DNA from: Bradyrhizobium sp. CCBAU 53421 | GTDB taxonomy: Bacteria; Pseudomonadota; Alphaproteobacteria; Rhizobiales; Xanthobacteraceae | Assembly: GCF_015291625.1 (NCBI RefSeq) | Contig: NZ_CP030047.1 | Location: 4,154,001-4,218,000, forward strand | Direction of reading: 5' to 3' | DNA length: 64,000 nucleotides | Shown: positions 25,694 to 34,609 of the stretch, piece by piece | Layout of the letters: the number at the start of each line of letters is the position of its first letter | Position numbering within the stretch: the stretch's first letter is position 1 | The notes under the pieces: model-generated | What the model saw: only the letters and a program-made list of their open reading frames with translations | What the model was told of the DNA's origin: nothing | The model's database searches: none | Translations under genes and position numbers: made by a program

Positions 25694-26407
25694 ATGTTCG
25701 CAATCTTGAGTCTTGGCTTTCTGCTCGGCATGCAGCACGCGCTGGAGCCGGATCACATCGCGGCGGTATCGAGCATCGCGGCGCGCCGCACCCATGTCGG
25801 CGACATCGTCAAGCACGGCCTGACCTGGGGCCTCGGTCACACGCTCACGCTGTTCATCTTCGCCGGCGCGGCGATCCTGCTCGGGCGCGCGATCCCCGAG
25901 ACGGTGGCGCAGCCGATCGAGACCGCGGTCGGCGTCATGCTGGTCGGCCTCGGCGTGCATGTGTGGTGGCGGCTGTGGCGCGACCGCGTGCACTTCCACA
26001 CCCATTCGCATGGCGACGGCACCACGCATTTCCACGCCCACAGCCATGTCGGTGACGTCGTGGCGCCTGCGTCCACCGTGCCGCACGTCCGCGCGCCGCA
26101 CGGCCATGCGCACGGCTTCCGCTGGCGCACGCTGCTGGTCGGCCTGATGCACGGCATGGCCGGCTCCGCGGCGCTGTTGGTGCTGACGGTGTCGCAGGCC
26201 CCAGACCCGGTGATCGGGCTCGGCTATGTCGCGCTGTTCGGCGTCGGCTCGATGATCGGGATGGGCGTGCTGTCCAGCGTGATCGCGGTGCCGCTCGCGG
26301 CCTCCGCGCGCTGGCTGACCTGGGCCAATCGCGGCCTGCAAATCGCGGTCGGCGCGGTCACGATTGCGATCGGCATCCACTCGATCATCGAGAACGCCTT
26401 CGCCTGA
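25694..26407 (+). CDS. Nickel/cobalt transporter (NiCoT/UreH-type)
   Basis: A 237-aa inner-membrane protein with about six helices. The first helix carries HALEPDHI, matching the H-x4-D-H metal-selectivity signature of NiCoT and RcnA families. A cytosolic or periplasmic loop is histidine-rich (HFHTHSHGDG, HFHAHSHVG, HGHAHGF), and a second signature GLMHGMAGSAAL follows. The shorter length and loop fit the UreH/SulP-like nickel permease branch. Direction (uptake or efflux) cannot be decided; no urease or hydrogenase genes are nearby. Confidence 0.85.
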   Translation: MFAILSLGFLLGMQHALEPDHIAAVSSIAARRTHVGDIVKHGLTWGLGHTLTLFIFAGAAILLGRAIPETVAQPIETAVGVMLVGLGVHVWWRLWRDRVHFHTHSHGDGTTHFHAHSHVGDVVAPASTVPHVRAPHGHAHGFRWRTLLVGLMHGMAGSAALLVLTVSQAPDPVIGLGYVALFGVGSMIGMGVLSSVIAVPLAASARWLTWANRGLQIAVGAVTIAIGIHSIIENAFA

Positions 26408-26419
26408 TGCCTTGTTTGA

Positions 26420-26466
26420 GCATGATCTTTTTCGGAAAACCGCTTCGCACTTTTCCGGATCATGCT
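26420..26466. repeat. Dispersed palindromic repeat, copy 2
   Basis: It starts GCATGATC and ends GATCATGC, with near-complementary arms TTTTTCGGAAAACCGCTTCG and CACTTTTCCG, giving a long imperfect hairpin. It is 12 nt after the Ni/Co transporter stop. Confidence 0.8.
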
Positions 26467-26621
26467 GCGGCCGTTAACGATTTCTGATCCCGCTCGGCCG
26501 CATTGACCGGATGCCGATGCTTACGCGTTAGGCTTACCGCCAGTTTGGCCCGCGTCCTTAACCCTTCCGCCAAGCCGTTGGATTAGGCTGCGGATGGAAC
26601 AATCTGGGACGCTGGGTGAAC

Positions 26622-27095
26622 ATGCGCGGAAGTCTTGCGCTCGCGATATTGGCTGCGACGACCTCGACGGCGCTGGCCGGCGGCGGTTTCGACATCGTCG
26701 TGCCCGTGCGCCCCGGCGTGCCGATCATCATCAACGGCGTCGACGCCTCCTACGCGGTGGTCGAAAGCGCGATGGGGCTTGCCCGCAACGACTCGATGGT
26801 GCCGACCGTCTATGGCGGCCGCCCGATCGATCCCGAGCCGAATGTCGGCCACTATTATCCGAGCCTCGGCCGCATGCCGGGTTACGGCCGCCTCGAGATC
26901 GAGCCGCCGGCCAACCGCCGCCTGCCGAAGCCCGCCGAGAGTTATCATCAATCGTGGGGAGCGCAATCCGCGCCGCTGCCGGCACAGTCCAACGTGCCGG
27001 TCGATCCGCCGCCGGTGATCTACGCGCCGGAATTCAACGGGCCGCGGCCGCTGCCGGGTCCGCCGATGCGGCCACCGCGACCGAGAGGCTTCTGA
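26622..27095 (+). CDS. Exported Pro-rich hypothetical protein
   Basis: A 157-aa protein; ATG 26622 is used, with a GTG two codons earlier at 26616. The signal peptide is LALAILAATTSTALAGG. The mature part has a conserved-looking segment (FDIVVPVRPGVPIIINGVDA, then GRPIDPEPNVGHYYPSLG) and a Pro-rich C-terminus (PGPPMRPPRPRGF). It has no cysteine. Probably a periplasmic or surface protein of unknown role; similar proteins occur widely in Bradyrhizobium. Confidence 0.65.
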   Translation: MRGSLALAILAATTSTALAGGGFDIVVPVRPGVPIIINGVDASYAVVESAMGLARNDSMVPTVYGGRPIDPEPNVGHYYPSLGRMPGYGRLEIEPPANRRLPKPAESYHQSWGAQSAPLPAQSNVPVDPPPVIYAPEFNGPRPLPGPPMRPPRPRGF

Positions 27096-27187
27096 ATGGG
27101 GAGCTCTCAAGCAGAGGGCACTTCATAGCCACCAAGAGCTACGCGACGACAACAAGACCAACAGGGCAAGATTTACAGGAGAGAGTA

Positions 27188-27607
27188 ATGCGTCAAATGA
27201 TTAAAGGACTGATTGCGGCCGTGGCCGTCATGGTGACCGCGCCCGCGATGGCGTGCGGCTTCAACCCTTGCGGCTATTCCGCGCCGGTCGTGAATTACGG
27301 CTGCGGCGGTTGCGGCGGCTACTACGGCGGTTACGGTTACGGCGCAGTCGAACGTCTGCCCGACCCGGATGCCGTTTATCCCGGCGCGGCGCAGCAGTAC
27401 TATTACGTCAACCAGGGCCCGGCCTATACCGGCCCGGGCAACTGGGCGCCCCGTCCGTACTACCGCGAGGGCTACGGCCGTCCATATTACGGCTATCGCC
27501 ACTACGGCTACCGCCATCACTATCGGCCCTACCGTCCGCACTACGGCTATCGCTACGGCTACGCGCCGCATCGTTACGGCCGTGCGCCGCTGCGCCGCTA
27601 CTACTGA
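27188..27607 (+). CDS. Gly/Tyr/Arg-rich exported protein
   Basis: A 139-aa protein; ATG 27188 follows an ACAGGAGAGAG ribosome site. Signal peptide: GLIAAVAVMVTAPAMA. The mature part is cysteine-containing at the start (CGFNPCGYS, YGCGGCGGYYGG) and then strongly Tyr/Arg/His-rich (YYGYRHYGYRHHYRPYRPHY). Low-complexity aromatic-basic proteins of this type are thought to associate with the envelope or polysaccharides; nothing here proves it. It is 92 nt after the previous gene and may be co-transcribed with it. Confidence 0.65.
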   Translation: MRQMIKGLIAAVAVMVTAPAMACGFNPCGYSAPVVNYGCGGCGGYYGGYGYGAVERLPDPDAVYPGAAQQYYYVNQGPAYTGPGNWAPRPYYREGYGRPYYGYRHYGYRHHYRPYRPHYGYRYGYAPHRYGRAPLRRYY

Positions 27608-27644
27608 TCCGATCGTCAGTCCAGGATTCTATCCAAGACATCAG

Positions 27645-27671
27645 CGCCCGTTCGCGTGAAGCGAGCGGGCG
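27645..27671. terminator. Hairpin between convergent genes
   Basis: CGCCCGTTCGC-GTGAA-GCGAGCGGGCG forms a GC-rich stem between the Tyr-rich protein gene and rlmB, which converge here. There is no long T-tract on either strand. Confidence 0.55.
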
Positions 27672-27674
27672 TTG

Positions 27675-28499
27675 CTACATCAGCCCGAGCCGGCTGGCGC
27701 CGATATAGAGCGCGAGCACGCAGGCGTTCGACACGTTGAGGCTCTTGATCTCACCGGGCATGTCGAGGCGGGCGACGACGCGGCAGGTCTCGCGTGTCAA
27801 TTGCCGCAAGCCCTTGCCTTCGGCGCCGAGCACCAGCGCGAGCGGCTGCTGCAATTGAACCTTGCCGAGATCCTCCGATCCCTCGCTGTCGAGGCCGACG
27901 GTCTGGAAGCCGTGGTCGTTCAGTTCGTTCAGCGCCCGCGCCAGATTCTGCACGGTGACCATTGGCACCAGCTCGAGCGCGCCGGAGGCGGACTTCGCCA
28001 GCACACCGGTCGCCTCCGGGCTGTGCCGCGCGGTGGTGACGATCGCCTTCACCGCAAACGCCGCAGCCGAGCGCAGGATGGCGCCGACATTGTGCGGGTC
28101 GGTGATCTGGTCGAGCACCAGCACGATGCCCTCCTGCGGCAGCGTGTCGATGCCGGGCGAGGGCAGGGGATCGGCCTCGGCCAACAGGCCCTGATGCACG
28201 GCATCGGGCGTCAGGCGCCGGTCGATGTCGCCGGGCCGGACGATCTCCGGGGTGACCCGTGTCGCGATGTTTTCCTCGGCAAGCCGCCGCGCCGCGTTCT
28301 CGGTGAGGTAAAGCTTGCGGATATGGCGGTCCGGGTTGGCAAGCGCGGCCGCCACCGTGTGCCAGCCATACAGAATCACCGGTCCGTCGGAACCGGATTC
28401 GCGTTCTCGCCGAGCCGCCGGGCGGGCGAATTTCGGCCCTTTTTGGAAGGGTTTACCGCCCTTGCCTCGGAAATTGGGTCTGCGGTCGCGATCGCTCAT
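27675..28499 (-). CDS. rlmB: 23S rRNA (guanosine-2'-O)-methyltransferase RlmB
   Basis: A 274-aa SpoU-family methyltransferase acting on 23S rRNA (E. coli position G2251). A basic N-terminal tail (DRRPNFRGKGGKPFQKGPKF) precedes the substrate-binding domain (VILYGWHTVAAALANPDR). The three SpoU motifs are clear: LDQITDPHNVGAILRSAAAF (motif 1), LVLGAEGKGLRQL (motif 2) and SLNVSNACVLALY (motif 3), which form the trefoil knot that binds S-adenosylmethionine. It stands alone, divergent from tRNA-Tyr. Confidence 0.95.
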   Translation of the reverse strand: MSDRDRRPNFRGKGGKPFQKGPKFARPAARRERESGSDGPVILYGWHTVAAALANPDRHIRKLYLTENAARRLAEENIATRVTPEIVRPGDIDRRLTPDAVHQGLLAEADPLPSPGIDTLPQEGIVLVLDQITDPHNVGAILRSAAAFAVKAIVTTARHSPEATGVLAKSASGALELVPMVTVQNLARALNELNDHGFQTVGLDSEGSEDLGKVQLQQPLALVLGAEGKGLRQLTRETCRVVARLDMPGEIKSLNVSNACVLALYIGASRLGLM

Positions 28500-28693
28500 G
28501 TGAGGCTTGTGTCACGGCTCCCGAATATTGGCAATTTAACCGGCAAATAGGCGGCCCGCTTGGTTGACTTTGGGGACCGCATTCCCCCATAAACGCGCCC
28601 GACCGCGCACCCGCTTCGGGTCGGCCGGTTATCAGCGTCATTTCGATGACCCGGTCCGCCGCCACTCGCGCGGCCGGTCCGACGCTGTTGGAC

Positions 28694-28779
28694 GGGGGAG
28701 TGTCCCGAGTGGCAAAGGGAGCTGACTGTAAATCAGCCGCCTCATGGCTTCGCAGGTTCGAGTCCTGCCTCCCCCACCA
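28694..28779 (+). tRNA. tRNA-Tyr(GTA)
   Basis: An 86-nt gene with acceptor GGGGGAG/CTCCCCC, anticodon loop CTGTAAA (anticodon GTA), a variable arm (class II) and T-loop TTCGAGT. CCA is encoded at 28777-28779. The last bases of the CCA overlap the start of a long inverted repeat. Confidence 0.96.
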
Positions 28780-28879
28780 CGCTTCGCCCTGACGGGCTAC
28801 GCGTGGCGCAGCCACGCTTGGCCCGTCAGGGCGAAGCGTGTCCGGCGTAGCTTGAGCGCTAGCGAAAGCGAAGACGGAC
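28778..28879. repeat. Long hairpin repeat abutting tRNA-Tyr
   Basis: A perfect 20-bp inverted repeat (28778-28797 with 28821-28840, CACGCTTCGCCCTGACGGGC and its complement) encloses an inner GCGTGGC-GCA-GCCACGC stem. A second, imperfect hairpin (about 28839-28879, GTCCGGCGTAGCTT ... AAGACGGAC) follows. Such repeats are dispersed in Bradyrhizobium and relatives. Its first three bases overlap the encoded CCA end of the tRNA gene. Confidence 0.8.
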
Positions 28880-29047
28880 TGGCCGAGGCCAGCAAAACCC
28901 CATCGTAGCGAAACGAGCGAAGGCTGCCACGCCGAAGCCCAGAGGGCGAAGGCGGGCCGTGTCCGTAATCGCTCTGATTGTCCCGATGCGATCCGCAATG
29001 GTAAGCATCCATCGAACGGGATGGATGGTCAGAAATCGGGCGGAGCA

Positions 29048-30127
29048 ATGCGGCCGGAGCTACGGGCATTGACTGGGCTGCGCGGCGTGGCGGCGATGGC
29101 CGTCGCGCTTGCTCACTTTCAGCTATTTTATCCCAGCTACGCCAACGCCCCGATCATGTGGGGCAACGCCGTCGACCTGTTCTTCGTTCTCAGCGGCTTT
29201 ACGCTGTCCTACGTCTATCGCCGCGAGGACTTCCAGTTCTCCAGCTTTTTGACGGCTCGCATCGCCAGGATCTATCCGCTCTACATTCTCACCACGGTAG
29301 TCGCCGGCGCAGCCATTGCTTTGCCGCTGCAGCTTGATCCGACGACCTACCCGCTCAAGAACGCGATATCGGACTTCGTGCTTCAGGCCTTGATGCTGAA
29401 CGCGTGGCCTTTCGGATCCGCCGTTCATTGGAACGTTGCGGCATGGTCGATATCCTCCGAATGGTTCTGCTACCTCGTACTGTTCCCGCTGTTGCTCTAT
29501 CAGAAGGCGGCAAGGTCGGCAGCAATGCGGCTGCTCTGCATCGTCGTGCTGTCGGCAACGTCTTATTCGATCTTCGTGCGCTGTTTCGACGGCAATCTCG
29601 GCGCTGCCCGGATCTACCATTCGGAAAGCCAATGGAGCTACTGGGTCGCTCTTCTCCGAGGGGTGTTCGGCTTCACGGCCGGCTGGGTCGTCTTCGCGTG
29701 CTACGAACGGCGTGACGGGCTCTACACCTTCTGCACACGGGCCTCCACGTTGATCTGGTCGATCGTGATCCTCACGGTCGTCCTGGCGTACCGCGATCTC
29801 GTCAACCCGCAGGCGCTGGTGTTCCTCCATCCATTCGTCGTGCTTGCCGCGACCGACCAGGCATCGGCCACGTCGCGCCTGCTGGGATCAAGGCCGCTGC
29901 ATTTTCTGGGCGTGATTTCGTACTCGATCTACATGATGCATTACATCCTCTTCGTCGGTTTCCTTGCTGCGCTCGGTCCGCCGAACACCTGGTCACCTCT
30001 CACCTATGTCCTGGCGGCTGCGATGTCTCTTGCCGTCTTGGCTGGCAGCTATTTCCTGATCGAACGGCCGGCACGCGATGCCATCCGCAATCTCCAACGC
30101 ATGCGCCAGGCAACAGCGAGCACGTGA
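29048..30127 (+). CDS. Acyltransferase family 3 (OafA/ExoZ-like) membrane protein
   Basis: A 359-aa protein from ATG 29048 (GGAG just upstream; an ATG nine codons earlier, 29021, is open). About ten transmembrane helices. Family signatures: RALTGLRGVAAMAVALAHF near the N-terminus with the catalytic-site His, WGNAVDLFFVLSGFTLSYVY, and the late FLGVISYSIYMMHYILF. It transfers acetyl or other acyl groups to sugars or other envelope glycans on the inner membrane. No glycan-synthesis genes are adjacent, so the acceptor is unknown. Confidence 0.9.
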   Translation: MRPELRALTGLRGVAAMAVALAHFQLFYPSYANAPIMWGNAVDLFFVLSGFTLSYVYRREDFQFSSFLTARIARIYPLYILTTVVAGAAIALPLQLDPTTYPLKNAISDFVLQALMLNAWPFGSAVHWNVAAWSISSEWFCYLVLFPLLLYQKAARSAAMRLLCIVVLSATSYSIFVRCFDGNLGAARIYHSESQWSYWVALLRGVFGFTAGWVVFACYERRDGLYTFCTRASTLIWSIVILTVVLAYRDLVNPQALVFLHPFVVLAATDQASATSRLLGSRPLHFLGVISYSIYMMHYILFVGFLAALGPPNTWSPLTYVLAAAMSLAVLAGSYFLIERPARDAIRNLQRMRQATAST

Positions 30128-30194
30128 TCGCGCGCCAATTCCCACTCCATCCGCGCGCACATCTCTACCCGCGTGGCGCCGCCGCCAGCACGAC

Positions 30195-31070
30195 TTACCC
30201 CCGCAACCCCCGCCGCAGCAGCTTGGCGAAATCCTGCGCCATCTGCGACGGCGCCTCGTGCGTCGGGGAGAGGATCGCGATCTGGTACTGGACCTTCGGC
30301 TTGAACGGGCGGATGACGAGGCCCTCGGTGAAGGGCTTGCTCACCACGGGATCGACGATGCCGACGCCGCGGCCCTCGGCGACGAGCTGGCAGGCGGTCG
30401 AGAAGAATTCGGTCTCCGCGACCACGTTCCAGCGCGCGCCATATTCGGAGAAGGCGGATGCCAGCTGCTGGTAGATCGGATCGCCGCGAAACAGCGTGAC
30501 GAACGGGACGCCGTCGAGGTCGTCTGGGGTGATCTGCTTCAGCTTCGCAAGCGGGTGGGCGTGCGGCAGCATGCACATGCACTCATACGAGAACACCTCC
30601 ATATGCGAGGTCGGATAATCCAGCGGCAGCTCGGCGATCGCGAGATCGAATTGCTGGGTCGAGATCAGCTCGCGGACCGTCGCGGAATTCCGCGTGATGA
30701 TCTTGATCTGCAGCTCGGGTCTGTTCTTGGCGAACTGCGACAGCAGCCGCGGCAGCAGATTGATCGAAATGCTCGGATAGGCCGCGATCGCGAGGTGACC
30801 GCGCCGCCCGGACCTGATCTCGGCCGCAACGCGCGATGCGTTCTCGGCAGCTTCGAGGGCGCGAGCCGCCTCGACATAGAACAGCCTGGCTTCCGGGGTC
30901 GGTTGCAGGCGGCCGCCGCGGCGCAGGAAGAGGTTGAGGCCGGTCTCGTGCTCGAGGCCCGCGATCATCGTGCTGATGCCGGGCTGCGACATGCCGAGCA
31001 GCTCGGCCGCCCTTGTCATGGTGCCGTGGAGCATCAGGGCACGGAAGCATTCGAGCTGTCTGAGGCGCAT
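30195..31070 (-). CDS. LysR-family transcriptional regulator
   Basis: A 291-aa regulator. The start at 31070 (MRLRQLECFRALMLHGTMTR) places the helix-turn-helix (TRAAELLGMSQPGISTMIAG) at the usual place; the frame is open for 11 more codons. A typical LysR effector domain follows (LAIAAYPSISINLLPRLL; GVGIVDPVVSKPFTEGL). It is divergent from the DUF1989 gene with a 103-nt AT-rich gap, so it probably controls that gene and responds to a related metabolite. Confidence 0.9.
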   Translation of the reverse strand: MRLRQLECFRALMLHGTMTRAAELLGMSQPGISTMIAGLEHETGLNLFLRRGGRLQPTPEARLFYVEAARALEAAENASRVAAEIRSGRRGHLAIAAYPSISINLLPRLLSQFAKNRPELQIKIITRNSATVRELISTQQFDLAIAELPLDYPTSHMEVFSYECMCMLPHAHPLAKLKQITPDDLDGVPFVTLFRGDPIYQQLASAFSEYGARWNVVAETEFFSTACQLVAEGRGVGIVDPVVSKPFTEGLVIRPFKPKVQYQIAILSPTHEAPSQMAQDFAKLLRRGLRG

Positions 31071-31173
31071 GGGGCAACTATACGAATCTGCTATAATGGA
31101 CACAATTAATATTATTAGAATTACATGACGGGCGATGCTCCAATGGCGTAACGAGCCATTGAGGAGACATCAC

Positions 31174-31785
31174 GTGACCGCAGCAACCATCGATCTAACC
31201 CGCGCCCGTCTGATCCCCGCCCGCAATGGCGTGGCGGCTCGCCTCGATGCGGGCGAGACCGTCACGATCGTCAACACCCATGGCAAGCAGGTGGTCGATA
31301 CCTGGGCCTTCAATGCCCGCGACACCGGCGAGTTCATGTCGATGGAGCACAGCCGTGCATCGATGCTGCGGCTCGTTCCGCGCGTCGGCGACACGCTGAC
31401 CACCAACCGGCGCCGCGCCATCCTCACCTTGGTCGTCGACACCACGCCGGGAATCCACGACACCTTGATCGCGGCCTGCGACATCCATCGCTATCGCCAG
31501 CTCGGTGCCGTCGGCCATCACGACAACTGCACGCAGAATCTGGCGCACGCACTCGAGACCGTCGGCCTGTCGGCGACGGTGACGCCGGCGCCGCTCAATC
31601 TGTTCATGAATGTGCCGGTCACCGACAGCGGACAACTGGACTTCAGATCGCCGGTCAGCGAGGCCGGGCAGTATGTGGCGCTGCGTGCCGAGATGGACCT
31701 GGTCATCGTGTTCTCGGCCTGTCCGCAGGACATGGTGCCGGTCAACGACATGCGCCCGACCGACGCTCATTTTTTCATCGCCTGA
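31174..31785 (+). CDS. DUF1989 family protein (urea carboxylase-associated type)
   Basis: A 203-aa protein; the start is a GTG at 31174 behind GAGGAGACATCAC, rather than the ATG at 31135 that lacks a ribosome site. Motifs: VTIVNTHGKQVVDTWAFNA, SMEHSRASMLRLVPRVGDTL and the Cys/His-containing GHHDNCTQNLAHAL, and NLFMNVPVTDSGQLDF. These match the DUF1989 domain found beside urea carboxylase and in aminomethyltransferase-like nitrogen catabolism. The catalytic role is unresolved in the family. It is divergent from one LysR gene and 21 nt upstream of another. Confidence 0.85.
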   Translation: MTAATIDLTRARLIPARNGVAARLDAGETVTIVNTHGKQVVDTWAFNARDTGEFMSMEHSRASMLRLVPRVGDTLTTNRRRAILTLVVDTTPGIHDTLIAACDIHRYRQLGAVGHHDNCTQNLAHALETVGLSATVTPAPLNLFMNVPVTDSGQLDFRSPVSEAGQYVALRAEMDLVIVFSACPQDMVPVNDMRPTDAHFFIA

Positions 31786-31806
31786 CACTGTCAGCGCGGA
31801 GAACCG

Positions 31807-32739
31807 ATGATGCGCAAGCTGCCGCCGCTCAATGCCGTCCGCGCGTTCGAAGCCGCGGCGCGCCACGAGAGCTTCACTGCCGCCGCCAATGAGCTCTGTG
31901 TCACGGTGACCGCGATCAGCCACCAGGTCCGGCAACTCGAAGCAATCCTCGGACACAGACTGTTCGAACGCTCCGGCCGCGCGGTCGTGCTGACCGCGGA
32001 GGGCCATGCGCTGTTTCCGATGCTGCGCGACGGTTTCGACCGCATGGCCAGCGCCTTCGCGGCAATCAGGCCGCCGGCCGATGGCGATGCGGTCACCGTA
32101 TCGACCACGCGCGCCTTCGCCGAGCGCTGGCTGATGCCGCGGCTGGCGCGCTTCAACGCGGCGTTCCCGTCGGTCGTGGTCCACATCGATGCGACCGAGG
32201 AGGTGCGGGCGCCGGGCACCGACGGCGTCGATCTGGCGATCCGCTACGGACGCACTGAGCGCGCCGGCGAGACATCGGTGCTGTTCGGCGATCGCTACAT
32301 TGCGGTTGCGGCGAGCGCGATCTGTCCGCCCGGCGCGCGTCCCGCCATCGACGACATCCGCTCGCGCTCGCTGCTGGCGTTCCGCTGGAAGAACGCCGCG
32401 CTGGATTCGCCCGCATGGTCGGCCTGGCTCGCGGGGACCGATCATGATCCCGGCCGGGACTTCCGCATCTCCTGGTACAGCGAGGAGCCTCTGGCGCTGC
32501 ATGCCGCCGAGCGCGGGCTCGGACCGCTATTGTGCAGCGATGCGCTGGTGGACGAGCAATTGCGTCAGGGCACGCTGCGCCGGCTCGACGGTCCCGCGCT
32601 TGCGGGCTTTGCCTATCGTCTCGTCGATGCGCCGGGCGCTGGCCGGCGCAAATCGGTGACGGCGTTCATCGACTGGCTGCGCGCCGAAGCCGCCGCATTT
32701 CGGGCGGCTCCCGGACAGGTCATGATACGGGCTGCGTGA
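31807..32739 (+). CDS. LysR-family regulator, GcvA-like
   Basis: A 310-aa protein. The N-terminus LPPLNAVRAFEAAARHESFT is the GcvA/AmpR-branch signature; the recognition helix is in VTVTAISHQVRQLEAILG. The effector domain includes DGVDLAIRYGRTE. The start may be either of two tandem ATGs (31807 or 31810). It lies just after the DUF1989 gene on the same strand and its last 20 nt overlap the end of the convergent deacetylase gene. Confidence 0.88.
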   Translation: MMRKLPPLNAVRAFEAAARHESFTAAANELCVTVTAISHQVRQLEAILGHRLFERSGRAVVLTAEGHALFPMLRDGFDRMASAFAAIRPPADGDAVTVSTTRAFAERWLMPRLARFNAAFPSVVVHIDATEEVRAPGTDGVDLAIRYGRTERAGETSVLFGDRYIAVAASAICPPGARPAIDDIRSRSLLAFRWKNAALDSPAWSAWLAGTDHDPGRDFRISWYSEEPLALHAAERGLGPLLCSDALVDEQLRQGTLRRLDGPALAGFAYRLVDAPGAGRRKSVTAFIDWLRAEAAAFRAAPGQVMIRAA

Positions 32740-33604
32740 AGTAGGGCAGGGTCTCGATACGGACCCGGTAGGTGCCTGCCTTGACCAGGCCATCGAGATG
32801 CGCGGCGATGTCCTCCAGCGATGCGAACCAGACCTTGCGCTCGGCGACGATCCGTTCGAGCCAGCGCTCCACGACGCGCCAGCGGGCAAGCCGGCCGGTC
32901 AGGAACGGGTGCCAGATCCCCATCCAGAATCCGCCGGCCTCATAGGCCGCCTCGAACTCCTCGAACGAGGCGGCAAGGCCCTCGCTCGGCGATTTGACCG
33001 GCATCATGTAGCCGATCTCCGCGTAATGGGCGAAAGGCGGCCAATCGTCCGATCCCCAGTGCGGCGGCATCTCGTAGAGCGACCCGCGCGCGGTGCGCAT
33101 CTGGTACGGGATGTCGTCGGCCATCAGCGACGAATCGTAGACAAAGCCGTGCTCGATCAGGAGATCGATCGTGGTCTGGTTGGCGTTGTAGACCGGCGCG
33201 CGGTAGCCGCGCGGCTTGCGCCCGGTCATCGCGACATGGATGCCGAGCGCGCGTTCGAAGGCCTCGCGCTGCTGTCCCGATGAAATCTCCGTCGGATCCT
33301 CGTGGATATAGCCGTGATGGCCGATCTCGTGGCCACCCCTGAGGATCGCCTCCACCGCATCCGGATAGCGCTCCATGGTCCAGGCCGGCATGAAGAACGA
33401 TTGCTTGAGGCCAAGGCGCCGATAGGTCTCCAGGATGCGCGGCACGCCGACGGTCGGACCATAACGTCCCATCGTGATCGGATAGAGCCGGTCGAGCGAA
33501 TCCTTCGGCCGGGCAATGTGGATCAGACTGTCGGCATCGACGTCGAACGTGATCGCACAGGCGCAACGCGCGCCGTTCGGCCAGGGGATGGGATTCTTTA
33601 TCAT
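32720..33604 (-). CDS. Polysaccharide-deacetylase-family hydrolase (PuuE/allantoinase-like)
   Basis: A 294-aa protein. NodB-homology metal site: Asp in ITFDVDADS and the His pair in GGHEIGHHGYIHEDP; a substrate loop GYRAPVYNANQTT follows. The full-length single-domain form without signal peptide fits the cytosolic amidohydrolase-like branch, which includes PuuE allantoinase and N-acyl-amine hydrolases, more than cell-wall deacetylases. Context with a permease and DUF1989 suggests breakdown of a cyclic ureide or amide. It follows the azoreductase by 36 nt. Confidence 0.85.
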   Translation of the reverse strand: MIKNPIPWPNGARCACAITFDVDADSLIHIARPKDSLDRLYPITMGRYGPTVGVPRILETYRRLGLKQSFFMPAWTMERYPDAVEAILRGGHEIGHHGYIHEDPTEISSGQQREAFERALGIHVAMTGRKPRGYRAPVYNANQTTIDLLIEHGFVYDSSLMADDIPYQMRTARGSLYEMPPHWGSDDWPPFAHYAEIGYMMPVKSPSEGLAASFEEFEAAYEAGGFWMGIWHPFLTGRLARWRVVERWLERIVAERKVWFASLEDIAAHLDGLVKAGTYRVRIETLPYFTQPVS

Positions 33605-33640
33605 CGGATCATCCTCGTGCAGCCGGCGGACAGCGGCGCA

Positions 33641-34312
33641 TCATTCGGCCGCGACATTAACAGGCCCGTCGATTCCAAGACACTGCCGGACCAGCACCGG
33701 GATTGCCGCAAAGGCATCGGCGACCGACCTCCGGTAGCGCTCGTCGTTGAATTCCTGGTAGTCGACCGCGATCAGATGGCTCTCCTGCACCCCGAGATAG
33801 TGGGCGCAGGTGAAGATGTGCGTCTCCAGATGGTTCATGGTTTCCCGCACCCCGCCGGGGCCGAAGCCGAATTCGCCGCGCGAGCTCAGCACCACCAGCG
33901 TCTTGCCGCGCAGGACCGGCTCGAGCGGAAAGTCGCCGCGCGCGAGATCGAAGCTGAAGGTCTTGTCGATGCGGATCACCTTGTCGAACCATGACTTCAG
34001 TGCGGCCGGCATGCCGTAATTGTGCATCGGCGCCCCGATCACGATCACATTGGCGCGTTCGAGCTCGTCGATCAGCTCGTCGGAGAGACGGAGCTCGTCG
34101 CGCTGCTCCGCCGTGCGCTCGCCGGGCGCGGTGAAGGCGGCGGCCACCCACGCCTCCGTGATGAGGGGCGGCGGGTCGCGGCCGACGTCGCGCGAGATGA
34201 CCGTGGCGCCGGGCTCGTGCGTCAGCCAGTGCTCGACAAACGAGCTGGAGAGTTTTCGGCTGACCGAACGGTCGCCGCGCGGGCTGGCATCGATATGCAG
34301 AAGTGTCGTCAT
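33641..34312 (-). CDS. FMN-dependent NADH-azoreductase / NAD(P)H oxidoreductase (AzoR-like)
   Basis: A 223-aa flavodoxin-fold protein starting at MTTLLHIDASPRGDRSVSRK (ATG 34312). FMN-binding features: SPRGDRSVS loop, GAPMHNYGMPAALKSWFD and SSRGEFGFGPGG. AzoR proteins reduce quinones and azo compounds with two-electron transfer. It is the first gene of a minus-strand pair with the deacetylase-type hydrolase and is divergent from the NCS1 permease across a 297-nt gap that likely holds both promoters. Confidence 0.88.
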   Translation of the reverse strand: MTTLLHIDASPRGDRSVSRKLSSSFVEHWLTHEPGATVISRDVGRDPPPLITEAWVAAAFTAPGERTAEQRDELRLSDELIDELERANVIVIGAPMHNYGMPAALKSWFDKVIRIDKTFSFDLARGDFPLEPVLRGKTLVVLSSRGEFGFGPGGVRETMNHLETHIFTCAHYLGVQESHLIAVDYQEFNDERYRRSVADAFAAIPVLVRQCLGIDGPVNVAAE

Positions 34313-34609
34313 CCTTGGCCTCGGCTGATTGGAGAGCAGTGCGTCGCTCCACAATGATCGAATGCCCCGGGCAGCGTGATTGACGAATCCGGCAGCCGGG
34401 TTGAGAAAATCTCAACAGTGAAGCGGCGCGCCATGGTGCCGCGATGTGCGCGCGTGATCGCGGCCGATTTGCCGACATTCGGGTAGACAAACTTCACTCT
34501 CGATGCCGTCTCAACCCGGCTTGAGGATTTCTCATTACCGCCTCAACGCTGCCTGCTGCTCAGATACCCCATCCCGGCCCAAACCAATGCGCCGGACAAC
34601 GGGGGAAAC

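Noticed and set aside
28453..28998. 181-aa minus-strand frame with QDSNLRSHEAADLQSAPF
   Set aside because: Antisense of tRNA-Tyr, another recurrent false protein; no ribosome site or domain.
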